The notes: generated by a model not told the origin, from the letters alone. A DNA stretch of 64,000 nt from Blautia sp. SC05B48 (GCF_005848555.1 NZ_CP040518.1:62001-126000), one strand, 5' to 3'; shown: positions 29,072 to 39,180, counted from the stretch's first letter. Made by a program: numbers and translations.

Positions 29072-29336
29072 TTGATCCAAACTCCTTTTTGAGGTTCTGA
29101 TACACTTCATCCGGAACTGCCATTTTCAAGGAACGCTCCAGGCCATGGTTTTTGATAGCCTTTTCCAGGCATTCCTCTGAGAAACAAAGGTATGCGCCGC
29201 GTCCGTTTTTCTTACCTGTAGCGTCCAGGATGATCTCATTCTCTGCTGTCCTGAGAACTCGTATCATTTCCTTTTTGCTTTTCATTTCCCTGCAGCCGGT
29301 ACACTGACGCATGGGAATCTTGGTTCTCGTTTTCAT
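29058..29336 (-). CDS. rnpM: YlxR / RNase P modulator RnpM
   Basis: A 92-residue basic protein. PMRQCTGCREMKSKKEMIRV and GRGAYLCFSEECLEKA are the YlxR signatures. The family binds RNase P RNA and modulates its activity in Bacillus. It starts at the last base of the nusA stop codon. Confidence 0.93.
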   Translation of the reverse strand: MKTRTKIPMRQCTGCREMKSKKEMIRVLRTAENEIILDATGKKNGRGAYLCFSEECLEKAIKNHGLERSLKMAVPDEVYQNLKKEFGSIEKQ

Positions 29337-30529
29337 TATTCTTCGGCATCTCCATCTGCTGTTTCTTCAGCTTCTGTTTCTGTCTCTTCTGTATCTTCCT
29401 CTGCTTCTTCAATCTCTTCGGAAACAGCCTCTTCTGTCATTTCTTCCTCTGCTTCCTCGTGTTCCTCATCGTAATCATCGTAGAAGTCACCGGACTCTCT
29501 TGCCTGTGTCTCGCTCTTGATGTCGATCTTGAAGCCTGTAAGTCTTGCAGCAAGACGTGCGTTCTGTCCTTCCTTGCCGATAGCAAGGGAAAGCTGGTAA
29601 TCCGGAACTACGACCAGTGCGGTCTTCTCATCCGGGTCAGCCATAACTGCGATAACTTTTGCAGGGCTTAATGCGTTCTCGATAAGGATCGCCGGGTTCT
29701 CATCCCAGTTGATGATATCGATCTTCTCACCGTGAAGCTCGTTGACAACCGCACCTACACGGGCGCCGTTCATACCAACACATGCTCCCACAGCATCTAC
29801 ATCCGGATCGTTGCTCCATACGGCGATCTTGGTACGGGACCCTGCCTCACGGGCAATGCTCTTGATCTCAACGGTACCATCTCTCACCTCTGCAACCTCG
29901 GACTCGAAAAGTCTCTTTACAAGACCAGGATGTGTTCTGGAAACCAGGATACGTGGTCCCTTCGGTGTGTCCTTTACCTCAAGGATGTAAACTTTTACTC
30001 GCTCAGTCGGCTGGAATGTCTCGCCTTTTACCTGCTCGTTCTCTGTGAGGACTGCGTCTGCCTTACCGAGGTTGATGCTGACATTTTTGCCCATTACTCT
30101 CTGAACAATACCGGTTACTACTTCTTTTTCGATTCCGTAGTACTGATCGTAGAGAACTTTGCGCTCTTCCTCACGGATCTTCTGAAGAATGACGTTCTTT
30201 GCGTTCTGAGTTGCGATACGTCCGAATTCCTTGGACTGGATCTCAACTTTCATAACATCGCCGATCTCTGCGTTGGTGTTTGTTTTCTGTGCATCCACCA
30301 GAGAAATCTCAAGAGCTGGATCCTCCACATGCTCTACAACAGTTCTGTCAGCGTAAACACTGAAGTCACAGGTCTCCGGATCGATCATAACGTGAACGTT
30401 ATCTGCCTTTCCGAAATGGTTTTTACATGCCTGGATCAGTGACTGCTCAATTGCCTCCAGCAGTGTATCCTTACTGATGTTTTTCTCTTTTTCGAGAACA
30501 TCCAGCGCATCTCTTAAATCTCTGCTCAT
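29336..30529 (-). CDS. nusA: Transcription termination/antitermination factor NusA
   Basis: A 397-residue protein with the N-terminal RNA polymerase-binding domain (1-125), an S1 domain, and two KH domains ([36 protein letters not shown]). After the KH region comes a run of about 50 mostly Glu/Asp residues, an acidic tail instead of the folded AR domains of enterobacteria. Confidence 0.97.
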   Translation of the reverse strand: MSRDLRDALDVLEKEKNISKDTLLEAIEQSLIQACKNHFGKADNVHVMIDPETCDFSVYADRTVVEHVEDPALEISLVDAQKTNTNAEIGDVMKVEIQSKEFGRIATQNAKNVILQKIREEERKVLYDQYYGIEKEVVTGIVQRVMGKNVSINLGKADAVLTENEQVKGETFQPTERVKVYILEVKDTPKGPRILVSRTHPGLVKRLFESEVAEVRDGTVEIKSIAREAGSRTKIAVWSNDPDVDAVGACVGMNGARVGAVVNELHGEKIDIINWDENPAILIENALSPAKVIAVMADPDEKTALVVVPDYQLSLAIGKEGQNARLAARLTGFKIDIKSETQARESGDFYDDYDEEHEEAEEEMTEEAVSEEIEEAEEDTEETETEAEETADGDAEE

Positions 30530-30570
30530 TTTCCTTTTTTCCTCCTGAATTTTACAGATTCGATTCTCTT

Positions 30571-31035
30571 TTAGAATTCGATCGCGAGACGAATCAGGGC
30601 AATATCTTTTTTATCAAAGGTACGTTCTGTGCCGTCTTCATCGATTGTCACACTGTTACTATCATATGCATTTAAAATACCGCAGAATTCTTTCTGTTTC
30701 TCGATGGGCCGGTAGGTACGGATCTCCACCAGCTTGCCAAGGCTTCTCTTAAAGTCTTTTTCTTTTTTAAGAGGCCGGTCAAGTCCCGGAGAACTGATCT
30801 CCATAATGTAGCTGTCCTCGATGAAATCCTGCTCATCCAGTATATCGCTGAATGCACGGCTTACGTCCTCGCAGTCATTGACTGTGATTCCGCCCGGCTT
30901 GTCGATATAGCCTCTGAGATACCAGGTTCCGGCTTCCTTGACATACTCCACGTCTACCAGCTCAAAGCCCCTGGACTCCACGATCGGTGTAAGGATTGCC
31001 TCTGTCTTCTGTTCATATTCTTCCCGTCTGCTCAT
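30571..31035 (-). CDS. rimP: Ribosome maturation factor RimP
   Basis: A 154-residue protein for 30S assembly. Motifs include GFELVDVEYVKE, LRGYIDKPGGITVNDCEDVSRA and EISSPGLDRPLKKEKDF. The ATG at 31035 follows AGGTGGGAAGC; a GTG nine bases upstream overlaps that site. First gene of the nusA-infB operon. Confidence 0.96.
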   Translation of the reverse strand: MSRREEYEQKTEAILTPIVESRGFELVDVEYVKEAGTWYLRGYIDKPGGITVNDCEDVSRAFSDILDEQDFIEDSYIMEISSPGLDRPLKKEKDFKRSLGKLVEIRTYRPIEKQKEFCGILNAYDSNSVTIDEDGTERTFDKKDIALIRLAIEF

Positions 31036-31090
31036 GCTTCCCACCTGCCTTTCCTATTTCTGCCTATTTCTGAACAAATTCCTTCTCAGC

Positions 31091-31120
31091 AAATAGGAGC
31101 GGGCTCTCGCCCACTCCTAT
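31091..31120 (-). promoter_or_regulatory. Leader hairpin of the rimP operon
   Basis: ATAGGAG / CTCCTAT with inner GGGC / GCCC forms a strong stem about 60 nt before rimP, downstream of its promoter. It could be an attenuator acted on by NusA; this is inference. Confidence 0.5.
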
Positions 31121-31144
31121 GCCAACAAGTTCTTAGTTTCGTTC

Positions 31145-31173
31145 ATTGTAACACCAATGTCTGTTAAATGCAA
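31145..31173 (-). promoter_or_regulatory. Promoter of the rimP-nusA-infB operon
   Basis: TTGCAT (31168-31173) and TACAAT (31145-31150) have a 17-base spacer. Confidence 0.7.
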
Positions 31174-31206
31174 GTATTAATTGTGATTTGAATTTCTGTT
31201 TATCTT

Positions 31207-31647
31207 TTACAGGATTTCTCCCGCTTTATAGCATGCTGCTATATAATCTCTCGGCTGATAATAAAAATCTGTATTATAGTCCGAAATATGTGCATCAATC
31301 CAGGAATGATAAATATCCCATATTCCTTTTTCGATTTCCGCATCATCATATATGTCTTCTATTAATCGCTCATATACTTCTCCAATATCCCAGTAATCCG
31401 GAACCGTATATCTGCACATGGATACATTGTCAAATTCCCCTTCCGGAATATTGCATTGCTCCATAAACTCTGCTGCAACTTTTTGTATTGGCTCACAGTG
31501 AAATACATCCGCATAATCGTATATTCTCTTTATGTTTTCCCTGCCAAGATAATCTGTGATTTCCCGCCGATGTTGTTTTCTGTTTCGTCCTATATACTCA
31601 ATCAGGCTACAGGTAAAAAATAAATTGTTATTATTTTTTTTCGCCAT
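31207..31647 (-). CDS. Uncharacterised partner of the DUF3990 protein (possible antitoxin)
   Basis: A 146-residue acidic protein. I do not recognise a named family with certainty. The N-terminal part has SLIEYIGRNRKQHRREITDY followed by IKRIYDYADVFHCEPIQKV, a helical pattern seen in small proteins encoded beside DUF3990 genes. The C-terminal half is Tyr/Asp-rich. The ATG at 31647 has GAGG at about 7 nt and lies 17 nt inside the upstream DUF3990 gene, so the pair is translationally coupled. Coupling, size and acidity suggest an antitoxin, but this is inferred from context only. Confidence 0.6.
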   Translation of the reverse strand: MAKKNNNNLFFTCSLIEYIGRNRKQHRREITDYLGRENIKRIYDYADVFHCEPIQKVAAEFMEQCNIPEGEFDNVSMCRYTVPDYWDIGEVYERLIEDIYDDAEIEKGIWDIYHSWIDAHISDYNTDFYYQPRDYIAACYKAGEIL

Positions 31648-32098
31648 ATATGACCTCACTTCCTGCAAATTCCAAAGTATCCAATGCCGAAATTGTATGA
31701 AAACTGATCTGATGTGTGGGGTATTTAAATTTTACCAGTTCCCAGAAAGCAGCTCTTGAGATCTTACCATCCAGATAGTTTTGCAGATAATTGTAGATCG
31801 TATCATCTGCCATTGGTCCTTCCACAATATCATACTGATGTGCTTGTCCACTTCGACAGGAAATAATAAAGTCCAGCCATTCTTCTGTCATTTTCTCAAA
31901 TTTAAGAATTTTTAATTCTGTATTTTCTGTATACTCGTACCTATTGATGTATCCCTTTTCTCCGTACCTTGTTGCCCACCGTTCTGCCTGTTTTTCGATG
32001 TTCGTACAATAGAAGCCAAAATAGAAATCTTTGTTAAATCGGGCTTTTCTGATTTCCGGATACTCTACTATATCTTTACTTCCATGATATAAGGTCAT
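31631..32098 (-). CDS. DUF3990 family protein (predicted ADP-ribosyltransferase-like toxin)
   Basis: A 155-residue protein. MTLYHGSKDIVEYPEI, the block FGFYCTNIEKQAERWATRYG and the C-terminal DIVEGPMADDTIYNYL are the DUF3990 signature. These recall the ADP-ribosyltransferase fold: His in YHGS and the Y-containing second strand followed by A-x-x-WA. The family is often found in mobile two-gene modules. Its target is unknown. The gene has its own promoter and a clear AAGGAG site. Confidence 0.78.
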   Translation of the reverse strand: MTLYHGSKDIVEYPEIRKARFNKDFYFGFYCTNIEKQAERWATRYGEKGYINRYEYTENTELKILKFEKMTEEWLDFIISCRSGQAHQYDIVEGPMADDTIYNYLQNYLDGKISRAAFWELVKFKYPTHQISFHTISALDTLEFAGSEVIYGEKK

Positions 32099-32145
32099 AT
32101 GCGCTCCTTTTCAGATCGGACTTAACACAATAGTCTCCTGGAGCT

Positions 32146-32175
32146 ATTATAGCAAATGTGTATCGGAAATCGCAA
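32146..32175 (-). promoter_or_regulatory. Promoter of the DUF3990 module
   Basis: TTGCGA (32170-32175) and TATAAT (32146-32151) have an 18-base spacer, placed between the ABC transporter operon and the DUF3990 gene. Confidence 0.65.
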
Positions 32176-32204
32176 TATATTTTACTCTCACAAGAGCATC
32201 CATA

Positions 32205-34064
32205 TCATGACACTCTCCCATTCTCCATCTCATACACCACATCTGCAACATTCATTGTAGAAGTTCTGTGTGACACCAGCACGACGGTACGGTTGGCATT
32301 ATCTTCTTTCAGGGACTTCAGGATGATGCCTTCGTTCAGGGAATCCAGATTGGAGGTTGGCTCGTCCAGAAGAAGGAGCGGGCTGTCGTGAAGGAAGGCT
32401 CTTGCAATACCGATTCTCTGCTTTTCGCCGCCGGAGAGTGTGTCTCCCAGTTCTCCGACTTCTGTGTCATATCCTTTTGGAAGGGTCATGATGAATTCAT
32501 GGATGGAAGCTTTTTTTGCGGCCTCCATGATTTCCTCACGGGTTGCGCCTGGTTTTGCGATGGCGATATTGTTTGCGATGGAATCGTGGAACAGGTGGGT
32601 TTCCTGTGTCACATAGCTTTCCAGATCCCGCAGCCTGCGTGTCGGGATCTCTTTTACATTTCTGTTATCTACGAAAATGCTGCCTGCACTTACATCCCAA
32701 AAACGCATCAGAAGCTTTAAAAGTGTGGATTTTCCGGAACCGCTGGCTCCATGGATACCGGTGATCTTACCCGGTGCAAGTTTCAGGGAGTAGTCGTCCA
32801 GGATGGTTTCATCTTCATATGCGAATGTCACATGAGAGGCTTCTGCACCTGTAAATCCATCACCGGATTCATCTTGTTTCTCCACATCATTAAACCTTCC
32901 AACTGCGTGAAACTCGATTCCATCCGGAATCTCCTCCACCAGTGGTTTCTCCTCCAGGAGCGAAAGCACACGCTCACCACTTGCCAGAGTCTGATTCAGG
33001 TTATTGGAAAGGCTGGACAGTGCCACAACCGGGCCAAAAGATCCCATCATGGCAATGGTACAGGTCAGGATTCCGTCAAAACCGATCTTACCTTTTCCAT
33101 AAAGATGGATCGTCAGCGCCAGCATTCCAAAGGACGCAAGCAGGATCATAAGATTGGTAAATGATCTCTGGGAACCTTCCATCCGGCTTAAGTCTTCCTG
33201 CATTCCTGCAAGTTTCCGGGAGCGGTCAGACATCTGGCCTTTTCTCTTTTCACCCTGATTGTACTGGATGGTTTCATCAAGGCCGCGGAGAGAATCCAGC
33301 ACAAAACTGTTCAGCTCACCAAACTCCGTACGGAATTCCATACCCTTCTGACTTCCATGCTTTCCATTCCACAGGGGAATCACCACACCTACGATCAGAT
33401 AGGCGGCCAGAGCCAGAACTCCGGCAAGCACATGATATCTTCCGATAAAAACTACCATGATCACAGAAGTCAGTGTTGCAATCGCAATGGGGGAAATGGT
33501 ATGCGCATAAAAAACTTCCAGAAGTTCAATATCCGTGGTGATAATGGAGATCAGGTTCCCTTTGTCACGACCTTCCAGCTTCGCAGGGCAGAGCTTACGC
33601 AAAACCGCAAATACCTTATGGCGGATGATCGCCAGAAGTTTAAACGCGATAAAATGGTTACAATACTGCTCCACATAATGAAGGATACCACGGAGCACCG
33701 CAATCAGGATCATAACGGCAATGATCCCTTTCACAGAAGTTCCGGCAAGCCAGGTACTCTTTATAACAACCTCCGGAATACCAGGAATCCCGGCACCTGC
33801 TGCACTTCCTGCCAGGCCATGGAGGATCACCTGCCCTGCCAGGATGGTCAGGAAAATAGCACATAAGTATCCCACGGTTCCCAAAAGAATAGCCGCCAGC
33901 ATAATATGGAGAAGGGGTTTCACCAGACCAATAAGACTTCTCATGATAGCAATGGCACTTCTTCGCTTTTTCGCTGTATCTGTTCCCGCCATGGCCATAT
34001 CTGTCTTCTGCCTGTATATATTTTTCTGAGTTTCAGCCATTTCACGTGCGTTATTGTCACTCAT
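32205..34064 (-). CDS. ABC exporter subunit (membrane + ATPase), second half of a heterodimer
   Basis: A 619-residue fused transporter subunit. Six membrane segments lie in about 45-330. The ATPase follows with Walker A GASGSGKST, signature LSGGEKQRIGIARAF and Walker B LLLLDEPTS. It resembles CydC-type and related heterodimeric exporters. The ATG at 34064 shares one base with the stop of the partner gene. Last gene of the heme-uptake operon; the streptococcal sia heme operon also carries ABC exporter genes downstream. Substrate is unknown: heme, porphyrin or a thiol are possible. Confidence 0.87.
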   Translation of the reverse strand: MSDNNAREMAETQKNIYRQKTDMAMAGTDTAKKRRSAIAIMRSLIGLVKPLLHIMLAAILLGTVGYLCAIFLTILAGQVILHGLAGSAAGAGIPGIPEVVIKSTWLAGTSVKGIIAVMILIAVLRGILHYVEQYCNHFIAFKLLAIIRHKVFAVLRKLCPAKLEGRDKGNLISIITTDIELLEVFYAHTISPIAIATLTSVIMVVFIGRYHVLAGVLALAAYLIVGVVIPLWNGKHGSQKGMEFRTEFGELNSFVLDSLRGLDETIQYNQGEKRKGQMSDRSRKLAGMQEDLSRMEGSQRSFTNLMILLASFGMLALTIHLYGKGKIGFDGILTCTIAMMGSFGPVVALSSLSNNLNQTLASGERVLSLLEEKPLVEEIPDGIEFHAVGRFNDVEKQDESGDGFTGAEASHVTFAYEDETILDDYSLKLAPGKITGIHGASGSGKSTLLKLLMRFWDVSAGSIFVDNRNVKEIPTRRLRDLESYVTQETHLFHDSIANNIAIAKPGATREEIMEAAKKASIHEFIMTLPKGYDTEVGELGDTLSGGEKQRIGIARAFLHDSPLLLLDEPTSNLDSLNEGIILKSLKEDNANRTVVLVSHRTSTMNVADVVYEMENGRVS

Positions 34065-35800
34065 CACACATTTCCCTCCTTCCCATAATTTTCCAGCGCA
34101 CTCTGGCTCTCATACAGATGACAGTAATCGCCACCCAGGGCCATCAGTTCCTCATGCTTTCCGCATTCTCTGATCTCACCGTTCTTCAGGAAGTAGATCT
34201 GATCGGACTGTACCACATTGGCAAGTCTGTGGGAGATCAGAAGTACAGTCCTGGTTTTTGCCATCTCATGAATAACATCCATGATCAGCTCTTCACTTTC
34301 CACATCAATGTTGGAGGTGGCTTCATCCATAATGTACACAGGGGCATCCGCAAGAAGTGCCCTGGCGATCACAAGGCGCTGGCACTGTCCGCCTGAAAGA
34401 TTTCCCGCCTTTTCCAGAAGGACCGTATCCAGCCCGTTCTGGGTATCCAGAAATCCAAGGAGATTGACCTTCTTAAGGACCTCACGCATTTCCTGATCCG
34501 TGGCATCCGTTTTTGCCATCTGAAGATTTTCACGGACTGTTCCCTTAAAGAGATAACTGTTGTGGCGCACCAGAACCACATGTTCCATCAGCTCATCTTC
34601 GCGAACGTCCCCGAGGGCAACTCCTCCGATACGGATATCACCGGAAAACTCCCGGTTCTTTCCGGAGAGGATTCCCGCAATGGTACTCTTACCACAGCCG
34701 GACTCTCCAACCAGGGAAACAAAGCTTCCCGCAGGAACCTGAAGATCGATCCCGCCAAGGATCTCACGGTCCTTCTCATAGGAAAAATGCACATCCCGAA
34801 AAGAAATATCCAGACCGCCCTCCGGCAGAGTTTTCTCTCCGGCTTTCGGCTCCGAAATATCCAATATCCGGAAAATCTTATCACTGGCAGCCATACCGTT
34901 CATGGCAATATGAAAAAAGGATCCAAGCAGCCGCAACGGCAGAAAAAACTCACTGGACAGAAGCACAATGCAGAGGGTTCCGGAAAGGTTTAAATTCCCA
35001 TGTAGAAACTCCGTCACCGCCACCGCCATACCAATGGCCGCACCGCCGTAAGCCACAATATCCATCACACTGGTGGAATTCAGCTGCATGGTTAAAACCT
35101 TCATGGTGATCTGGCGGAACCGCTGGGACTCCGCATCCATCTCGTCTGCTTTCTGCTGGTCTGCCTGATAGATCTTTAGGGTAGTCAGACCTTGAAGATT
35201 TTCCAGGAAGGAATCTCCAAGTCCTGTATAAATGCTCCAGTATTTGTTAAGAAGCTTCCTGGCGATCTTCTGTACCACCACAATGGAAATGGGAATCAGC
35301 GGCACACAGATCAGAAGTACCACGCTGGCTTTTAAGCTCACCCGGCAGAGGATCACAAAGAGTGTTACCGGTGCGATCAGGCTGTAAAACAGCTGGGGGA
35401 GATATTTTCCGAAATAGGTTTCCAGCTGCTCCACACCTTCTGTGGAAACCTGCACCACCTCAGAGGAGGAAACCTGCTCTCTGTAGGAAGCACCCAGCTT
35501 CAGCATTTTTTCATAAATTTTTTCTCTGAGGATCCGCTTTACATCCACGCAGGCCAGATAGGACGACCTTGCGCCCATCCGCTCACAGAAGAAGCGGATT
35601 ACAACAACCAGGATCAGCGTAAGAACTGTCCGTTTTACACTTTCTGAAGTAACGGAACCGTAAATCACTTTTTCCAGCAGCCCTGCAATGGAAAAAACGG
35701 CGATCACCTGGGACAGCAGGGCAAGCCACTGCCACAGGATCGTATACACGATATATTTTTTTGCGTGGGACAAAAGTCCCACCAGTCTTGTCTTGATCAT
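34064..35800 (-). CDS. ABC exporter subunit (membrane + ATPase), first half of a heterodimer
   Basis: A 578-residue partner of the next subunit. Six membrane spans occupy about 15-310. Walker A GESGCGKST, signature NLSGGQCQRLVIARAL and Walker B PVYIMDEATSNID are intact, so it should hydrolyse ATP. It follows the DUF454 gene by 7 nt. Placement at the end of the SiaABC-like heme cluster suggests a role in handling heme or its demetallated product, for example export of excess porphyrin, but this is inferred only from position. Confidence 0.87.
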   Translation of the reverse strand: MIKTRLVGLLSHAKKYIVYTILWQWLALLSQVIAVFSIAGLLEKVIYGSVTSESVKRTVLTLILVVVIRFFCERMGARSSYLACVDVKRILREKIYEKMLKLGASYREQVSSSEVVQVSTEGVEQLETYFGKYLPQLFYSLIAPVTLFVILCRVSLKASVVLLICVPLIPISIVVVQKIARKLLNKYWSIYTGLGDSFLENLQGLTTLKIYQADQQKADEMDAESQRFRQITMKVLTMQLNSTSVMDIVAYGGAAIGMAVAVTEFLHGNLNLSGTLCIVLLSSEFFLPLRLLGSFFHIAMNGMAASDKIFRILDISEPKAGEKTLPEGGLDISFRDVHFSYEKDREILGGIDLQVPAGSFVSLVGESGCGKSTIAGILSGKNREFSGDIRIGGVALGDVREDELMEHVVLVRHNSYLFKGTVRENLQMAKTDATDQEMREVLKKVNLLGFLDTQNGLDTVLLEKAGNLSGGQCQRLVIARALLADAPVYIMDEATSNIDVESEELIMDVIHEMAKTRTVLLISHRLANVVQSDQIYFLKNGEIRECGKHEELMALGGDYCHLYESQSALENYGKEGNV

Positions 35801-35807
35801 TGGCTGT

Positions 35808-36212
<405 letters not shown>

Positions 36213-36228
36213 TTATCCCGATGGTATC

Positions 36229-37029
36229 TCATACTGTCAGTACAAATTTCCGGCCGTCCACCCGGGCCACCTTTAGATCAATACCATAAAGTTCATGAAT
36301 GCTTTCCTCCGTGATCACTTCTTCCGGCTCACCTTCCACGATGACTTTTCCACCGGCGAGACCGATGATCTTGTCGGAAAAATAGATCGACTGGTTGATG
36401 TCATGAAGGACCATAACGATGGTCATGCCAAATTCCCGGTTCAGCTTCCGCACAAGCTCCAGAATCTCGATCTGATATCGGATATCCAGATATGTAGTCG
36501 GCTCATCCAGAAAAAGGATCTCGGTTCCCTGTGCAAGCGCCATGGCGATCCACACACGCTGGCGCTGTCCGCCGGAAAGTCTGGATAATTCCCTCTCACG
36601 GAACTGGGAAACATTGGTCACTTCCATGGCCCAGTTCACATACCGCTCATCCTCTTCTCCACGGATCCCCATCATACCAAGATGAGGCGTTCTTCCGAAA
36701 GAAACCAGACGCTCCACGGTGATGTCATCCGCCGCCGTATTGTACTGATGTACAATGGCCACTTTTCTGGCAAATTCATTCAGACGCAACCTTGCGATGT
36801 TTTTTCCTCCCAGAAGGACTTTTCCCTTTGCAGGGTCCAGGTTTTTGGTCATCAGGGAAAAAAGTGTGGATTTACCGCATCCGTTGGCTCCCATAATGGT
36901 CGTCACCTTGCCTTTTTCGATCTTAAGGGACGCGCCTTTTAATATCTCGTTTTTACCATAGGAAAAGCATACATTCTTTACCTCCATGGCAGGTCGTTTT
37001 TTTTCCGTATTCTGTGTATCAGTCACCAT
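36229..37029 (-). CDS. Heme/iron ABC importer ATPase (SiaC/HtsC, FecE type)
   Basis: A 266-residue ATPase that powers a FecCD-type importer. Walker A GANGCGKST, Q-loop, signature LSGGQRQRVWIAMAL and Walker B ILFLDEPTTYLDI are complete. An AGGAGG site lies about 10 nt before the ATG, and the start overlaps the permease stop by 11 nt. Together with the permease and lipoprotein it forms a complete importer next to a Shp homologue, so heme is the likely substrate rather than a siderophore. Confidence 0.93.
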   Translation of the reverse strand: MVTDTQNTEKKRPAMEVKNVCFSYGKNEILKGASLKIEKGKVTTIMGANGCGKSTLFSLMTKNLDPAKGKVLLGGKNIARLRLNEFARKVAIVHQYNTAADDITVERLVSFGRTPHLGMMGIRGEEDERYVNWAMEVTNVSQFRERELSRLSGGQRQRVWIAMALAQGTEILFLDEPTTYLDIRYQIEILELVRKLNREFGMTIVMVLHDINQSIYFSDKIIGLAGGKVIVEGEPEEVITEESIHELYGIDLKVARVDGRKFVLTV

Positions 37030-38026
37030 ATTTTTTTGACCTCCTTAAGAGAATGATAAAGAACGGACCACCTACCACGCTCATCACAACTGCCGCACTG
37101 ATCTCATAGGGAGCTGCAATGGTCCTTCCGATGGTATCTGCCAGAAGGAAGGTAAAGGCTCCCGCAAGTGCGGAAAACGGAACCAGTGCCCTGTGGTCAC
37201 TTCCCACCAGGATCCTTCCGATATGTGGCACGATCAGCCCAAGGAAACTGATGGCACCTGCGATGGCTGTGGAAATACTTGCCAGAAGTACCGCGATCAG
37301 GGAGATCACGATTCGTGTGGCATTGACGTTCAGTCCCAGGCTTCGTGCTGTCTTATCTTCCAGAGACATCAGGTTGCACTCTCCGATAAACAGGCATGCC
37401 AGGAAAAGCCCTGCCACAACATAAGGAACCAGTGTTGTCACATCATCCCAGGTTTTCTGGGTGATATTGGCTTCTACGATGGAAGCCACGCCGGACATAT
37501 TTCCACCGCTCATGCTGTTAAAAGCGCTGGAAAGTCCGGCAAACAATGCATCTACTGCCACACCGGTGAGGATGATACGAAGAGGACTTAAGCCGCCCTT
37601 CCAGGACAGACAGTAAACCATCAAAAAGGCGACCACGCCGCCAAAAAACGCCACCAGCGGGGTAAAGAAATACAGTCCCGGTGCAAAAGCTGTGATCAGA
37701 ACTGCCGCAAAGCTGGCACCGCTGGAAATACCAATGATACCAGGGTCTGCCAGTGGGTTTTTAAGGACCGCCTGGAACAGAACACCGGAAACCGCAATGG
37801 CGGCTCCTGCCAGCATGGAAATGATGATACGCGGAAAACGAAGGTCATAGATGGTTGCCACTTCGTCAATACGCTCCACAAAAAGTCCTCTCATCAGCTC
37901 TTCGAAGGAAACCTTCAGGCTTCCGATATTGATGGCTGCAAAAAACAATACCATCAGAAGCACCGCCATGAGCACAAAGGAGAGCACTGCACGGAGCCGC
38001 TTTCTTTTTTCTCTGTTTTCATCCAT
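37019..38026 (-). CDS. Heme/iron ABC importer permease (SiaB/HtsB, FecCD type)
   Basis: A 335-residue membrane protein with about nine to ten hydrophobic segments. AGAAIAVSGVLFQAVLKNPLADPGIIGIS is the FecCD hallmark (start of the conserved block near residue 75), followed later by FLGLIVPHIGRILVGSDHR. The ATG at 38026 has AAGGAG at 11 nt, so it is preferred over the GTG at 38035. It starts 5 nt after the lipoprotein stop. Confidence 0.93.
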   Translation of the reverse strand: MDENREKRKRLRAVLSFVLMAVLLMVLFFAAINIGSLKVSFEELMRGLFVERIDEVATIYDLRFPRIIISMLAGAAIAVSGVLFQAVLKNPLADPGIIGISSGASFAAVLITAFAPGLYFFTPLVAFFGGVVAFLMVYCLSWKGGLSPLRIILTGVAVDALFAGLSSAFNSMSGGNMSGVASIVEANITQKTWDDVTTLVPYVVAGLFLACLFIGECNLMSLEDKTARSLGLNVNATRIVISLIAVLLASISTAIAGAISFLGLIVPHIGRILVGSDHRALVPFSALAGAFTFLLADTIGRTIAAPYEISAAVVMSVVGGPFFIILLRRSKKYGD

Positions 38027-38031
38027 TTTTG

Positions 38032-39180
38032 TCACTTCTCCTTTTCTGTGGTCTTTTGGGAATCTTCGGCTGCAGTTTTTCCGGATGTGCCGGATTTCTG
38101 CGCGTCTTCATATTTCTGGGTCGCATTGGATTTCTCTGCATTTTTCTGCGCGTTTTCACTGTTCTTTTTCGCTTTTTCCAGATCCTCGTCACTTTCCGGA
38201 TAAAGGATCGGCTGCAGCTCATCCAGTGCTTTCGGATAACGGAAAGTTGCGCTCATTCCGAAATTTTCATAAGTCAGGTCATACACCCTGCCATTTTTTA
38301 CCGCGTCGAAATGTTTCCAGATATCGTTGGTCTTGAAATCTTCGTTAAACATCTCCACGACCTGATCCGGAAGTGCGTGAGCCGCACGGAGGATGATATC
38401 CGGTTCTTTGGTCTTCATATCTTCGGTGTTTACCGTAAGAAATTCCTGATCTGTATCTGTATAAACATTTTCACCGCCAGCCAGAGCCACAAGACTTCCC
38501 ACGTAGGAATTTTCGGTAGCAATGATATAGCTGCCCGGAAGTCCCATCAGGATCAGCACCTTGGGATGGTCTTTTCCCTCGTTCTTCTTTTTGTATTCTT
38601 CGTAGAAATCCCGGAACTCTTTTACAAGCGTGCCTGCCTGCTCTTCCCTGTCAAAAATCTCTCCCAGTTCCTGAATGGAACGGTACATCCCCTGTACACT
38701 GCGAAGATTTAAAAACGCCCAGTCCACGCCGATATTTTCGTACTTGGGTTCAAGGTCTGACTGAAGAGAGATCGGGCTTAAAATCCAGTCCGGTTTCAGG
38801 GAAGCCACGATCTCCATATCCGGGCTCATGGCTGTACCCACGGTGGTTACAGCTTTATAACGCTCCGGAATGGTGGAAATGCTGCTGGAGCATACCCCAA
38901 CCAGATCCAGTTCCAGTTTGTCACAGATATCCGCAACTGCCGGAGAAGTAGCTACGATCTTCGGGGATCCCTCCATGGATCGTACCTTGGCTTTTGCCAC
39001 TTCCACTGCCTGTTTTTCCACAGGGTCCGTGATCTCCAGCATGGACTCCACCGTCTCTGTCTGTGTGGTTGTTTTCGTGCCTTCCGGGTGCTGATCCACA
39101 CAGCCGGTGAGAAGAAGGGACGCTGCCGCCAGGACTGTGACAAGAATTCCTCTGCTGATGCAGGATTTAATATTCATCAT
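38032..39180 (-). CDS. Heme-binding ABC lipoprotein (SiaA/HtsA type)
   Basis: A substrate-binding lipoprotein of about 382 residues. The N-terminus ends in the lipobox LLLTGC. The periplasmic-binding fold of FecB type is seen in PKIVATSPAVADICDKLEL, GTAMSPDMEIVASLKPDWIL and the C-terminal PKALDELQPILYPE. A charged Lys/Gln/Ser tail of about 55 residues follows the fold, longer than in typical family members. Upstream are four clustered ATGs; 39180 has GAGG at 9 nt. It should accept heme from the Shp-like protein encoded just before it. The specific heme ligand cannot be assigned by eye. Confidence 0.88.
   Translation of the reverse strand: MMNIKSCISRGILVTVLAAASLLLTGCVDQHPEGTKTTTQTETVESMLEITDPVEKQAVEVAKAKVRSMEGSPKIVATSPAVADICDKLELDLVGVCSSSISTIPERYKAVTTVGTAMSPDMEIVASLKPDWILSPISLQSDLEPKYENIGVDWAFLNLRSVQGMYRSIQELGEIFDREEQAGTLVKEFRDFYEEYKKKNEGKDHPKVLILMGLPGSYIIATENSYVGSLVALAGGENVYTDTDQEFLTVNTEDMKTKEPDIILRAAHALPDQVVEMFNEDFKTNDIWKHFDAVKNGRVYDLTYENFGMSATFRYPKALDELQPILYPESDEDLEKAKKNSENAQKNAEKSNATQKYEDAQKSGTSGKTAAEDSQKTTEKEK

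Noticed and set aside
36229-39180. Ferric-siderophore specificity for the FecCD-type importer
   Set aside because: The overlapping Shp gene and nearby NEAT genes point to heme; siderophore use cannot be formally excluded.
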